This document shows, piece after piece, positions 1-12,300 of a stretch of DNA of 64,000 bases (its first letter is position 1; each line of letters starts with the position of its first letter). The DNA comes from Cycas panzhihuaensis (Eukaryota; Cycadophyta), in the NCBI GenBank assembly GCA_023213395.1, contig CM041465.1, forward strand, positions 181,853,741 through 181,917,740. Reading direction: 5' to 3'. Under the pieces are notes generated by a model. It had not been told where the DNA came from. It did no database searches and saw nothing but the letters and a program-made list of their open reading frames with translations. Position numbers and translations under genes: made by a program.

Positions 1-1128
1 CTTATGATAAAGGAATACTAACCATAGTGGATTATCTATGTAAAGATCCAATTTTTTATCCTTCTTTAGTAAAGTTTAATTCCTTAGTATGTATATAAAA
101 TCTTTTATATTTCTTAATTTTACTCATCCAATATGATGTGGAATCTTATTTCATTCTCTACTAAGTGTGAGGATGCACTATTTTGGTTTTCTAGATTAAC
201 AGGTATTATTACAATGAGTTTATAGTCCATTAGGACCTAAGGTACTTGACTTTGCTCTTTTAACTCCTTAGAAATTATAAATTTCTTATTGCTTATTTCT
301 TACATAATATAAAAATAAAAAGATTACTCATATCGGTAGTATATATAGGGGAGAACATTATATAAATGAAGGAAGAATAAGAAGAAACCATTGTAAAGGA
401 ATGGTCACTAGAAGCCAACAATTTTATGACTTATTTAGAGTACTATATTCTATTATTTGAGCCATGTTTTATAAGGAATAAATCCACCAACTTGAAAAGT
501 TCATTACCAAATTTAAAATGAGTGGTGGAAGTCCTAAAATAGATACTAATTAAGAAAGTTATCATAGTTAAAAATTGTATGGTTTAAAACCTCACTCACT
601 CATTGCAAACTTGAAAAAACTCATTAAGTTGATAACTTTGAAGGTATAAACATTATCTCAAATTAATTTTTATCATTGAATAGTTATTACATAGTGAAAA
701 TCATTTCAATAGATTTCCAATAAGTGGTAGAAGTCCAAAATTTGATATCGTATGAGAAAGTTATGACTATTTAAAGTTAGCCTTTTTTGTTGAACTTTTT
801 GGTGTTAAACTTCCTTCTGTCAAAACTTTTTAGGTTGAAAATTTTCTTATCAAAACTTTCCCTTATTAAAATTTTTATACCAAACTTTTCTTGATTAAAA
901 TGTTTTTATGTCAATTTTTTCTTAGTTGAACATTTTTTATACTGAACTTTCTTTATATCTATGTCAACCTTGTCATGAGGAGTAAAGCCTCTAAGAGAAA
1001 ATAACACTTTACTAAATGGCCATAAATCTCTCAATACTTAGCCATTTTTCACACTCCAACTATCCTTCCAAATCTTTTATAAAGGGTTATCTATTCATAT
1101 AAAGATATTTTACACTGAAAAGATATTT
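1..1128. other. AT-rich stretch without a recognisable gene
   Basis: I see no reading frame resembling a known family. From about 780 to 960 there is T-rich low-complexity sequence with loosely repeated blocks built on TTGAAC and AAACTTT. It is probably old decayed repeat DNA lying outside the LINE insertion. Confidence 0.5.
519..776. repeat. Pair of short diverged direct repeats
   Basis: A block starting AGTGGTGGAAGTCC near 519 recurs as AGTGGTAGAAGTCC near 722. Both are followed by similar AT-rich sequence and a GAAAGTTAT motif. The offset is about 203 bases and only about 55 bases of each copy align by eye. Function unknown. Confidence 0.5.
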
Positions 1129-1140
1129 AAGGTGGTATTT

Positions 1141-2901
1141 TATTTTCTTTTTTTTTTTTGTTAAGGTAAAAATGAATTAGATGTGGGTTTATAAACAGGA
1201 TCCCATAACCTAGTACATCAATCAAAGTTTATCATCTAAGTCATGATAGACTGTGACAACCCCACAGCCTGAGTATCATCATAAAAACTAAAATTATGCC
1301 AAGACAAGCCCCATAGCTAGTTATCTCAAATTTTTTCAGACTCAACCAGTTTCATAAGTTCCTCGAGTAAATCTTCCTTCTAAACAATAGATCTCCTATT
1401 CGTAGCCCCCTAATTTACCAGGAGATTAGCCACTTTATTACCTTCCCTGTAAGTGTTTCAAATCTAAACATTCACTAAATCTTTTGGTACATCCTGAGTG
1501 TCCTCAATCATAGATTGAAATCTCTAGTCTGGGGATGCTATGCACTTCAACATATTTATTATGTTCAGGGAGTCTCCCTTAAAGATCACCCTACTGAGGA
1601 CCCCTTCCAGAGCTAACTTCATAACTTTAAGCATAGCCACCATCTTTGCAAAGTGGTTTTTTTGTTGATCATAGTACTTTGCAAAGGCCCATATGAGTCT
1701 ACCTTTAACATCTCTATAGATGCTGCCACCACTAGCTTCACTGGGGTTGCCTTTCAAGGCACCATCAAAATTTATTTTTAGCCAATGGTCTCCGAGGGGG
1801 ACCTTAGGGCATATTCTTGTAATCTCTTCTTTAATATTTAGCTTTATGTCCCACTTATGCAGGATCTTTCCTTCTATCAACACCAAGTGCTTCTCTTCTG
1901 AGCTTCTAACATTTTCCTTGATCTCTTAGCATATTACATTAAAAATAGTCTTCAAGTCCATCTGTCTGTCCCGAAATATCCTTCTATTTCGTTACTTCCA
2001 TAGGTTCCAAGATAACACTGGGAAAGCATTTTTCCACATACTCCCTAAGACTCTACTCTTAAATGGGCTTTTCCAAGATAGCCATTGATCTACCATATTA
2101 CCAAAAAAGACCCATGTCATCTCGAAGAGATCAAGTAGTAGTCTCCTGATCTCACCTGAGTAGGAACATTAGAGGAAGATGTGATCCACATATTCCTCCT
2201 CCTGACAGCAAAGAGTACACCTATTTGTCAGTTGATATCCTCTCTTCATAAGATTATCCACTATTAGGATTTTATTCCTGAGGTCGGTCCACCAAAAAAT
2301 AACAATCTTTGGGATAAGGTTCAGCTTCCATATGCCTTCTAATATCTCATCCCTCTGATCCCCTCTCTCTGAATAGAGATAGAGATAGTCTTGCTTCACT
2401 GAGTACTCCTTATTTTGTGTTGAGGGCTAGACTACTAAGTCTGCCTTGTTCATTTTGGGTATATAACATTTACCAAGGATCTTTCTAAGTTTGACAACAC
2501 CATCTTGGAGGAAAGACCCCTCTTGAAGCTCCTTAAAATTTGTCCATCTTTGCCTTCTTCCCCTCCCAATCAAATAGTCCTTAACATGAATACCGTATAT
2601 TCTTTCATAATAGGCCTGAAGGGGAGCTATTATAGGATAATTCTTTAATCCATTTTTGCTACACCATGCATCTTCTTAAGAATTTATGGTATTCCCATCT
2701 CTCAAGTTCCACTTCAAACCAACTTCCACCAAAGACCTGGTGTTGAGGATGCTCATCTACACAACTGAGCCATGTGGGGGCACAAAATTCTCAAGGAGGG
2801 AGCTACCCTGAAGGTACTTTTGAGATAAGATCTTTTCCCACAAGCCCTTGTGGCCTTTGACTAGTCAACACTCGAGCTTAACCATAAGGGCATAATTATT
2901 C
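1141..2901 (-). mobile_element. 5'-truncated L1-type LINE with target duplication
   Basis: On the minus strand this unit runs from a truncated 5' end near 2901 to an A-rich tail, seen on the plus strand as a T run at about 1146-1160. It is flanked by a near-perfect 12-bp direct repeat: AAGGTGGTATTT at 1129-1140 and AAGGTGGTACTT at 2902-2913. A 5' truncation, a 3' A tail and a target duplication longer than 7 bp are the expected marks of target-primed reverse transcription. The only coding content is the 3' half of ORF2, so the insertion was dead on arrival. Confidence 0.88.
1245..2900 (-). pseudogene. LINE ORF2 3' half: post-RT region, zf-RVT and RNase H
   Basis: Read on the minus strand this is the end of a plant L1-type ORF2 polyprotein. 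Near 2880-2690 it has the segment between reverse transcriptase and zinc finger typical of plant LINEs (SILNTRSLVEVGLKWN followed by DAWC). At 2399-2169 it has a zf-RVT domain with the W-W and C-x2-C...H pattern (IFWWTDLRNK, then CTLCCQEEEYVDHIF). At 1886-1524 it has the plant RNase H domain, opening WLKINFDGALKGNPSEASGG with the first catalytic Asp in FDGA and a later GDS. The endonuclease and reverse transcriptase domains are missing because the copy is 5'-truncated. The frame is broken by only a few stops and shifts, so decay is moderate. Confidence 0.9.
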
Positions 2902-3497
2902 AAGGTGGTACTTTCACTACATATCATTAAATTCATTTAGTTAAGTGAAAATTTATATCTAGATAACTTTTTATATTTTTAGTGATATTTTGATTATTGG
3001 AAAATAGGTTCAAATGATTCTAATGGTATTAGAATCCTTGTTTAAGGGTATTCATCTCTATGTAAATAAATCTAGTTATAAAGATCTATAAGATATACCC
3101 CTTAGCCTAAAACATTAAAAAGCATGGTATGGCAGAGTAAAATGCATTTGACATAACTTCAAAATTTCACTCATAATTATTTTATCTATTAATAATGGAT
3201 TCATATTAAAAGAATCTATTTACTTGGATAGGTGGAGAGTACCAAGGGACTTCTTATGCAGATATATTTTTATTGGTTATAAATAAAGATAACTAATGGT
3301 TATATCAATAGTAATAACTATGAATATTATTGTAGCTACTAGAACCTAAATCTTTTTACTCAACCTTAATGGAATTACTGATAAGAATTCAACTCCTATT
3401 TAGAGAGGAAAATAAGTATAAGAAGGAATTAGTTTAGAGGATCTTGACAAGAAAAAAGATTTTTTAGAGAGAGCAGGAGATAAGTGTAGGTTTTGGA

Positions 3498-3691
3498 ACA
3501 AAAAATTGTATAAAAAGCTAGGGAGCAACTAGAAGATTTTTAAAAGGGTTAAACTTGGTTTCTAAGTCTAATTTTCACAAAGATGGTGGATGGAGCAAAA
3601 AACCATATATAAAGCTAGGGAACAACTAGAAAATTTTTGAGAGGATTAGACTTGGTTTCTAAGTTTGATTTTCAGAAAGATGGTGGAAGGG
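3498..3691. repeat. Tandem duplication, two units of 97 bp
   Basis: The motif AAAGCTAGGG starts at 3514 and again at 3611. It is followed in both copies by an AACTAGAA stretch, GGTTTCTAAGT and AAAGATGGTGGA. The two units are clearly homologous with scattered substitutions. No coding meaning is apparent. Confidence 0.75.
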
Positions 3692-4087
3692 AGGTATTTG
3701 AACCTAGTAATGGGGCTTTTAGTAATTATTCATAGTTGAATCAATATAAAGTTGGATTAAGTAGTGAAAAATATGCTCTATTGTAAAAAAATATCTTTTG
3801 ATAGGGGTTATTTTTTTCAAGAAATTTGCAACAATACTCTAAAAAAGTTTAGGCATGGTTCCTTAGATCTTATTTGAGAATTAGCTTATATTTATCTTAA
3901 TTTATATATAAATCTATATCCTAGAACTATAATTATATAGGAGATTGCCCATTATGGATTATATTTCTTAATTAACCACCATCAACTTGTGCAAGAGTCT
4001 TAATTATTAAGTGTCATGAATGTGTGTTTGAATTACTACTTCAATCTCATCAGACTAATTTTAATTATCATGCTTTAGTTTTGTGTA

Positions 4088-4235
4088 AGGAATTTAGGTT
4101 AAACAAGTTCCCCCTATGTTTCTAATAGGAATTTGGGTTGAGAGAGTCTTATTTCTACAAGTTTGTGATAGGAATTTGGGTTGAGTGGGTTCCATTTCCT
4201 ATAAAAGTTAAGTGAGTCCCCTTGAGGGTTGAATG
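4088..4235. repeat. Short tandem repeat around AGGAATTTGGGTTGAG
   Basis: AGGAATTT followed by a (G)GGTTGA-like block and a TTCC or TCTT stretch starts at 4088, 4127 and 4170, a period of about 40 bases. A weaker fourth copy follows near 4211. Such arrays occur in plant LTRs and leaders, but I cannot tie this one to a particular element. Confidence 0.6.
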
Positions 4236-5090
4236 AGTTCCCTCTTCATTCTTTGTTCTTTATTTTTATGGATGGGTAATACTTGTAGGATATGGAATCA
4301 TAACCTTATTATTGGAGAGTGTTAGTATGGTATAAAACACACAACTTCATTATAATGAGAGTTAGTGATAACACATGCAAGATTACTAGACATGCGGTGC
4401 ATGGTATGTGACACATAAGTCACATAGTGAGATAGTCCAAGGAGATTGAGTGAGTGGTAAACCATATATAATATGGCATTTCCTACTTATATCTTGAAAG
4501 ATCAATGTCATGTGGAAGATTAAATTATTTTAGTAGTATTTAAATACATAATAACATCCAGTGAAGTCATTTGAAGGATATTAGGTTTATATGAAGAGTG
4601 ACCATTCATACTCTATCATGCATATCACAAGCTTTAGCTTAGGGAAAACTTCCTTTTCAAGATTTTTGAATGGTTAGGATATGAATCTATTAGAGCAATC
4701 TAGTTTATTTTCTCCTTATAACAATATGTATAAGATGACTCATTGATGATTAAATTACTTTAGCTTATTATATATGTATACTATTAACATTATTATAAGA
4801 AAACTAGTTATAATTCTGAAGCAACCTTATTTGTTTGGATTTATTACATCTATTAGGAAAAAATATTTTACTATACATATGTTACTTTAGTAAATCTTCA
4901 TAATTTAAGTCAGAGTAGTTGGTGCAAGCTTTATTGGTTAACTCAAGTGAGTCCTACTAAAAGCAATGTCATAAGTGTCATCTAGTGGCATTGTAACACT
5001 CTACTTAGATGGAAATAGTATCTCCTAAGTAGTCAATTCATAGTCAAAATACACCATAATAACTTGCAATATATTATAGAAGAAAGGAGT

Positions 5091-5768
5091 TATATCTAAA
5101 ATAATAGATGCAAATCAATAAATTGCAACCATTTGATGTTGAGATAATATATAACAAATGGTTAGTTAAATGTGGTTGTGAGCACCCTATCTCAAAAGGA
5201 GGAGGAACCCTGACTCTCCATAATATCTATGGTGTTCTTCAATTGAATGGAAGATATTTAAGAAAAATACACTAAAAACATAGAAGTCAAATAACTTTGT
5301 ATAAAAATTCAACAAGGCAACCAAAATTGGTTTGAATGAAAGAATGACATTATATGGTACATGAGAATAATCTTATTATGTCCTATTTCTAAGTTCCATA
5401 ATAAGATTATAGAAGGGGAGCACTTGGTTCTAATAGCTATTCATGAAAGATTCTTTAAAATATATCTTCAAGTCAAGTAATCATTCTTTTAGATGAGTAT
5501 AAAAAAGGAGGTACAAATGTTTATAGCCAAATATCTAATATGCCAAATGAATACATATGAATGCATATCATCACTTGGGTTGTCATAACCTTCTCTTATT
5601 ACCCAATAAAATTAGAAAAGTATTAGTATGGACTTTATAATTAACTTAACAAGATTAGAGTAGAAAGATGAAATTAATGTGGTGGTCAATTGCCTGACCA
5701 CATTTGCTTATTTTATGGACATATAATCCACATAGAAGGTCCCTCAAATAGCTAAAATATTTATAAAG
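5091..5768 (+). pseudogene. Gypsy G: end of RNase H and integrase N-terminal part
   Basis: Near 5110-5150 the translation contains PFDVEIIYNK, the conserved end of the gypsy RNase H domain. From about 5300 an integrase N-terminal region follows, with a degenerate H-H-C-C zinc-binding pattern ending at C-x2-C (YLICQMNTYECIS). Then comes the start of the catalytic core, read as ISMDFI..L.R and VVVNCLTTFAYF. The family normally has W-x-D-I-S-M-D-F-I followed by VVVDRLTKYAHF, so the first catalytic Asp of the core (MDF) is present. Several stops and shifts make it non-functional. It ends where copia element 1 inserted. Confidence 0.83.
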
Positions 5769-6215
5769 TGTTAGGAATGTTAAAGTTAGTTTTATATTAT
5801 CATTTGATCACATGTGCAAAAGTAAATTTAAGTCATGTAAAGGTTCTTTTTTATATAAGCTAATGTGAATTATTAAATATTATGTGAAGGTCATTGAAAT
5901 GCACAACTGTGCATTTCAACAAACCTCTCATCCTTCAAATAGCCTCTCCTAGATTCTAGGAATTGGTTCTAGGAATCTAGGAAGCTATCATAAGCCTGTT
6001 TTGAAAGCTGGTTTCTGTATGTAAAGGGTATTCTTATCAGGTTTCTTGTAATGTTTTTAAGCTAATAAATTTTAAACTTAGAGAGGTGGTTTTTCTTCCC
6101 CAAAAAGGGTTTTCCACCTACCACATCATGTGTACATGTGTAATGTCAGTTTTTGACCTATGTATATTTGTTTATTTGATCATGTGATATTGTTTATATT
6201 ACCTCTATCTTCACA
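5769..6215 (+). repeat. 5' LTR of copia element 1
   Basis: This 447-bp LTR begins TGTTAGGAATG and ends TCTTCACA. It closely matches the 3' LTR at 12617 over its length. It includes the inner block AGAGAGGTGGTTTTTCTTCC near 6080, shared in related form with element 2. Confidence 0.92.
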
Positions 6216-6230
6216 TGGTATTAAAGAAGG
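6216..6230 (+). other. Primer binding site of element 1 (decayed)
   Basis: TGGTATTAAAG starts directly at the LTR end. It resembles the TGGTATCAGAGC site complementary to plant initiator methionine tRNA, with substitutions. Confidence 0.75.
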
Positions 6231-6231
6231 A

Positions 6232-6507
6232 GCAAAATTTCAAGTCTATTCTAGAAAAACTCAAGTCTTGGACAGCCTCCCTATGAGCTAACTTATTTGC
6301 TTTGACATTATTCATATTGGTTTGCCAATACTTGATGGAGCCACCATCATCACCAGTGACCATCCAATTTTCATTATGGCTCCATACTATGGACTTGATT
6401 GCCTGATCATGAAGCCTCAAAGGTGGGGCTGCTAATAGTACCATTCTTGGATGTCTTTCGGGTGGAGGTTGTAAATGCTCTATTACCCTCTCCCCTTGTA
6501 GACCCAC
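6232..6507 (-). pseudogene. FY: Captured fragment of flowering-time factor FY (WD40)
   Basis: The minus-strand translation contains [20 protein letters not shown], then [20 protein letters not shown] and an H-x-EAVQDLSF...DLKFCS block. This matches the first WD40 repeats of plant FY, the homologue of human WDR33 and yeast Pfs2, a subunit of the mRNA 3'-end cleavage and polyadenylation machinery that acts in the nucleus. Only about 65 codons match, while the real protein has seven WD repeats and a long C-terminus, so this is a fragment. It lies between the PBS and gag of copia element 1, antisense to the element, and stops at the primer site. The upstream residues ([20 protein letters not shown]) do not look like FY and may be intron or another source. 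I am sure of the family; whether the source was exon DNA or mRNA is unknown. Confidence 0.85.
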
Positions 6508-8358
6508 CTTGATGTCTTTGCTCTATAGTACCATTGTTTTGGGTGTTAGTGGCAGGGTAGTTACCTTTGAACAAATGTAGAACCATCCCAAAGAGGTCTT
6601 TTGATGGTGTTCCACAACAAATCCCTGCTGCTTTATACCATCTTAAGGGTTTCTAAGCACTATAGAAGCATCTGGGTTTCCATGTCATTATTTTCCCCTT
6701 GATTTTGAATAAGGCTTATATCATATAAGGATGCCTCTATTGTAGTGATGAGGCAATGACGATGGTGAGCCAACGACTATGGTGTTGCAGGGTGACGACC
6801 ACCATTAATGAAGTTGTAGGCCTACCATTATCTTGTACAAGTACTCACACTGAAGCCACGACGTCAATCAACATGCCTTTTCCAAAGTGAGGCTACCACT
6901 CAAAACACCCTCCAAGCCTCACACTGCCATCCTTAACAACACACAGGAGACGAGGATCACAAAGGCAAAATTGAAAGCACCACCATCTAAACCCCAAAGA
7001 AAAGAATTCATGCAACTACGTGCATCGCACTAATGCCAAACTGAATAGAGAACTACTGGGGTCAAGGGTAACCACTGTGAAAGAGGGCCTTGATACCCTT
7101 CTCTCTCATAAGAGTCATTGTAGGACAATAGCACCATTGAAGACTCTACTCTTGTCTAGCTACTTTCAATCCTAGCTGGGGTTTCTAAGCCTTGAATGCC
7201 AGGTATTCTTCCGATGCCTCTGAATTGTAATGCTCCTCACTGATGCCTCTTAACTGTAATGCTCCTTGCCACCATTCCTACAAAGAAGATAGAACAAAAC
7301 CAAACCTATAATAAAGAAGCAGCCACCACAGAAAACTTTACCAGGTAGGGTTTCCTCCCTTACCCCCTTCAGACCCCAAATCATATTTAGACTTAATTTT
7401 CTGTTTTATAAAAACTATAACTTTATTGGGTTTGCATCGCCCAATATAGATATATATATATATATATTCAAATTAATATAGGTAACCTTAGGGTAATTGA
7501 AATTAGCCCCCCCTCTTATTACATTTTTGTATTACATTAGCTCACGCATATTACATTTATAAATTAACATTAACTCTCCCTCCTCTATTACACTTTAAGA
7601 TTAAAATTCATTGATTTATAAATTAACATTACCCCCCCTCCCCCCCCCCCCCCCCCCACTATTACTTCATTTTAATGTTGACATTAATCCTCTATTACTA
7701 TAATTTAATGTTGACATTAACCCTCCTATTTGTCCCCTCTCTAAAAAATAATGAGATGACCTAGTGAGGCTAACTATGATAATTTAATATGTCTTATGAG
7801 CCTGTTAGAGTTATGTACTTACTGCTTATTATTACCCTTTTTCTAGTTCACATTTAAACTATGGGTTCAATAACTCAACAATGATAGATATGCTAATAGA
7901 TTTTAATTGAGCTTCATTTCATTTAGTAAAAATTTATCTAGTACATACTTTAAAAAGTCATCTTGAGTGAGTGACTTTTTTCTCTTCTCTAAAGAAAAAC
8001 CACTTAAAATTTTCCTTTTTGTTATTATATAAATAACTAAAGGGTAATTAGATTGTATAACACATATATTATTATTTTGTTTAATAATTGAACAAGTAAC
8101 TTTATTTTTCAAATATATTTCTTTAATAATAAAGGGGACTATTAACTTTTTTTTTAGAAGAGGGGAATATTTAATTTTTTAGGGAAAGGGTATCCAAACA
8201 TATAACAATGATTTTCAGTTTCTTAAACATGCATGTGGAATGTTAATAGGATTACTTTGATGTTTGGTAAATCTTTTATATGATTTTTTTTCACCTACAT
8301 TTATTCATCTAGATTTTCCAAATCTTCTAACTTTTAATCATTTTTTACAATTCCCAAT
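6508..8358 (+). other. Leader of copia element 1
   Basis: About 1.9 kb lie between the FY fragment and gag. 6700-7300 is relatively GC-rich and may hold more cargo, but I recognise no family. 7321-7380 resembles the same leader position in element 2 (GGTAGGGTTT followed by TACCC). A C-rich low-complexity block follows at 7500-7760. The minus-strand frame at 7903-8112 has no recognisable features and I do not call it a gene. Confidence 0.6.
7500..7760 (+). repeat. C-rich simple sequence in leader
   Basis: Blocks of CCCCCC alternate with TATTACATT and TAAATTAACATTA. The longest C-dominated run is at about 7632-7658. The same arrangement occurs in element 2 at 33960-34260, so it is a family feature rather than a local accident. 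Confidence 0.75.
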
Positions 8359-9330
8359 ATGGCATTAATACTAGGGACAACCACCTACATTTTAATTCGA
8401 GTTTTAACTAGCTAAAACTATGCTGATTGGAGGAATCACATATCCCATCAGCATAAATAGCAAAAGATATGGTGATATGTAATAGGTGAATTCAAAAAAC
8501 CAACTGACGCAACTTCAGAAAGCCATATGGTATATCTGATGAAATTTGATATAGCCCTAGGTACCATCTCGATGTCACTCTCACTAGAAATCGATTAGCG
8601 CCTTCTCACGCATACAATCTAGCCACTGTCTAGAATACTCTTAAGGAGAAATATAATAAGATCAATATATAATAATTGGCTATCTTAGAATAGTAATTGT
8701 ATGACCTTAATTATGATGACTTTTCCAAAGTTGAAGACTTTTTATCCAAAATTTAACTAATCAATAAAGATCTAGGCAACTGTATCAAAACTACAATTAA
8801 AGTAGCTGATAAAGAATAAATAGTCACACATGCTAAGGATGACAATACACTCATCTATCTTGCAATAAACAAACTACTAAAATATTTTAATCTTTTTTAG
8901 ACTGCCAGACAATAAGCTAGTAATCCTCCAATAACTTTTAATCAATTGACAAACCAATTGATCAAACATTAAATGATGTTAATTCAAACAGAAAAATTAA
9001 AAGATCCTTCTCAGGCTTTCTTTTCTAAATCTAAACCTTAAAATAAAACCAAACATCTAAACAACTTTAATAGTAATCCAAAAATCTAGAAATCTCATAG
9101 AGGTCTACCTCCTAGTTCTTAAAATAATACTAAATATTCTGATCCACCTAAATACTAGAATACTTCAAATCAGTCTCTTCTAAATTAGAACATTGTTAAT
9201 CCTTCTCAAAACATTAGTTATGCCTACTAGCATAAAAAGGCCATACTATTGATGTCTGTAGAAGTAGAATAGCTTTAAAAGCATGGAAAACTTCTAAGGG
9301 ATTGCAAACCTGACCATAATCCTGACTACA
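8359..9330 (+). pseudogene. Copia element 1 gag
   Basis: Translation from the ATG at 8359 begins MALILGTTTY and runs into a copia-type Gag. The pattern is N-Y-A-D-W-R-N-H near residue 20, a region for binding the capsid fold, then a basic Asn- and Pro-rich C-terminal part. A weak zinc-knuckle-like area follows near 9230-9310 with no complete C-x2-C-x4-H-x4-C. The element 2 gag starts at the equivalent ATG (MALMPGTTTY), which supports the start. Many stops, mostly TAG or TAA where Gln codons are expected, interrupt the frame. Confidence 0.75.
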
Positions 9331-9374
9331 ATCCTATAATCATTCTTTAATGGTAATAACTTCTGCATTTGTTA

Positions 9375-12300
9375 CTCCATCTAATTTATCACCTCAATGG
9401 ATCCTTGACTCTGGTGCTTCCCATCACATAATAGAACACTAGGAAAATTTATCCACTTATCAATCTGGTACTAACTCTAAAGAAGAGATTTCTTTTGGAA
9501 GTGGATCCCAACTCAAAGTAAAAGGATTAGGTGATATCATTTTAAAAGACGGTTCAATCAAGGATGCCTTCTACATACCTGATTTGTTACCAAACCTTCT
9601 TTCTATCTATCAAAACTTCCAGAAAGACCTTGTTATTGAATTCTGGAAAGATAAATTTATTATTAAAGAACTATTAAATAAATTCAAACCTATTTCCTAT
9701 AGACTTGTTGATCATAAAACATGTCTCTATAACCTAACTAGTTTACAAAATACTAAACAAAGTCCTTTAGTGCCTACATAGCCAAATCTGACCCAGTCAA
9801 TAAACTATGGCATGCACGATTCAGCCATACTAGTTATGGCAAACTTTAGTACCTAAAATGACATGACATGGTTCATGGTCTTCCATCTTTAAATACTGTT
9901 TATGGTGTCAGTGAAGCCTGTATGATAAGTAAACAACACATGGATCCCTTTCTACATCAGACTCAATTCAGAGCAAAAGTTCCACTTGAACTTATTCACT
10001 TTGATATATGTGGACTATTCCATATAACTTCATATTTTGGATCTCGTTATTTTGTTATGTTTATTGATGTTTTTTTAAGAAAATGTTAGGTATAGACACT
10101 CAAGACTCATAATCAAGTGTTTGACATCTTTACTGAATTCAAAAAACTTGTAGAAAATTAATCAAACTTAAAAATTAAAATTTTTAGATCTGATAATGCC
10201 AAAGAATATCTAAGTGGTAAATTTACTTCCTTTTGTAAGAAGCACAAAATTTAATTTTAGCATTCTGTTACCTATACTCCTTAGTAAAACGGTGTTGCTA
10301 AATGCAAAAACTGTACTCTTTTCGAAATGACTCGATGTATGTTACATGCAAAGAGTCTTGACTTAAAGTTATGGGCAAAAGCAATTACCTACACCAACTA
10401 TCTTTTAAACCATTTAACTAGTAAATGCTTACAAAACATTACCCCAGAACAAAAATGGTCTGGACAAAAACCCTCGGTTAAACATCTAAGAAGTTTTAGA
10501 AGTATTACGTGGGGATATGTTCCTAAAGAAAAACACAAGAAACTAGATCCTAAAAGTCAAAAATATATCTTCATTAGATACAACAAAGAAGGTAAAGCTT
10601 ACAGACCTTTGGATCTAGTCACACATAAAATTTTAATTTTATGTGACATAACATTTGATGAAGAAGGATCCTCTTCAACCTCTACTTATATAGAACTTCC
10701 AATTAAGAATTTGTTAACCAACACTTATTTGGTTGACTCCTCTAAAAAATAAGTTGACCTTGAGACTATATAATCCTTATTCACACAAGTCTAAAATTGG
10801 ACTTTATCAAAATTAATTGCAATAAACTTTTCTTCTCAAGCTAGTTCTTCATTTCAACCTATGACTATAGAAATAGTCTCAAACAAATAGCACGTATGGG
10901 CAAAGAAAATACTTTTCGATACTGGATCTGATGTAGGTAATCCTTTAGATACCAAGAGAATACATACTTAAAAATTACATACTAACTATGCATTAATAGC
11001 AAAAATAATGGCCAACAATGATCCTAAAGCTTTTAAACAAGCTAGCAATAATCCTGTATGGCAGGAAGCCATGCAAGTTGAATTTGATGATTTAAACAAA
11101 AATTCAACTTGGGATCTCATTCCACCTCCACCTGGGAAAAATATAGTTGATTGTAAATGGGTTTATAGAACCAAATACAATTCAAAAGGCACTATTGAAA
11201 AGCATAAAACTCGCCTAGTTGCGAAAGGAGTTTCTCAAATCGATGGTATAGACTATAATAAAATCTTTGCACCTATTGCAAAGATTAATACCATTAAAAC
11301 TATTATTACTCTAGCAGCTAAATTTAACTGGGAAATCCATCAAATGGATATCAAGAACATATTTCTAAATGGTGATCTTCAAGAAGAAATCTACATGAAT
11401 TAACCACTTGGTTTTATTGATAACCCTAATTTAGTTTATAAACTAAAGAAATCCATCTATGGATTAAAGCAAGCTCCTTGAGCTTGGTACATAAAAGTAG
11501 ATAATTATCTTACTCAAAATGGATACACTAGATGTATCAGTGATCTAAATCTCTATTTCAAATATGAAAAAGAGAATATTACCATCTTAATCTTGTATGT
11601 CAATGATATCATCATCACCAAATCTTTAAACAATAACATTCACCAACTAAAAACAACCTTGATGAATAAATTTGAAATGACCGATCTAGGTCTTTTACAT
11701 TATTTTCTCATATTACAAATTTACCAACATGATTGAAAAATAACTATATCTCAACTAATTTGTATTTTAAACCTAATCAAATGGTTTAATATAGAAAATG
11801 CTAAATTGGTTTCTAATTCTTTATAATCAGGAGTAAAATTATCTACTGATTGTTCTACACCCTTGTGTGATCCAACTTTATATAGGCAGCTTATTGGAAG
11901 CCTTATTTATTTAACACATACCCAACCTGATATATCCCATGCTGTTACTTTATGTTTGCATTATATAAAAAAACCATATGAATTACACTGGAAAGCTGTT
12001 AAACGTATTATTTGATATCTTCAAAATACTATTTTTTATAGACTAACTTATAATTCTTGAAGTAAACCTCTAACCTTAATAGGGTATATTGATTCAGATT
12101 GGGTAGGTGACACAAATGATCGTAAGTCCATAATAGGTTATGTATTTTTTCTAGATTCCTTACCTATCAAATGATCTACTAAAAAAATGCAGGTTCTAGC
12201 TCTATCAACAACTAAAGCTGAATATTGAGCACTTGTTGAAGCAAGCAAAGAAGCACTTTGGCTCAAATCTCTCTTAAATGAAATTGGTCTATTTCCTAAC

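Larger units (their letters stand above)
2914..5090. other. Unassigned stretch upstream of the gypsy integrase
   Basis: By position this should hold earlier parts of gypsy element G (reverse transcriptase and leader), but I could not recognise reverse transcriptase motifs in any frame. Two short tandem repeats lie inside and are listed separately. The stretch may be heavily decayed G sequence or another old repeat. Confidence 0.45.

Noticed and set aside
7903-8112. 69-codon minus-strand ORF in element 1 leader
   Set aside because: Lys-, Asn- and Ile-rich, typical of chance frames in AT-rich DNA; no domain and not conserved in element 2.
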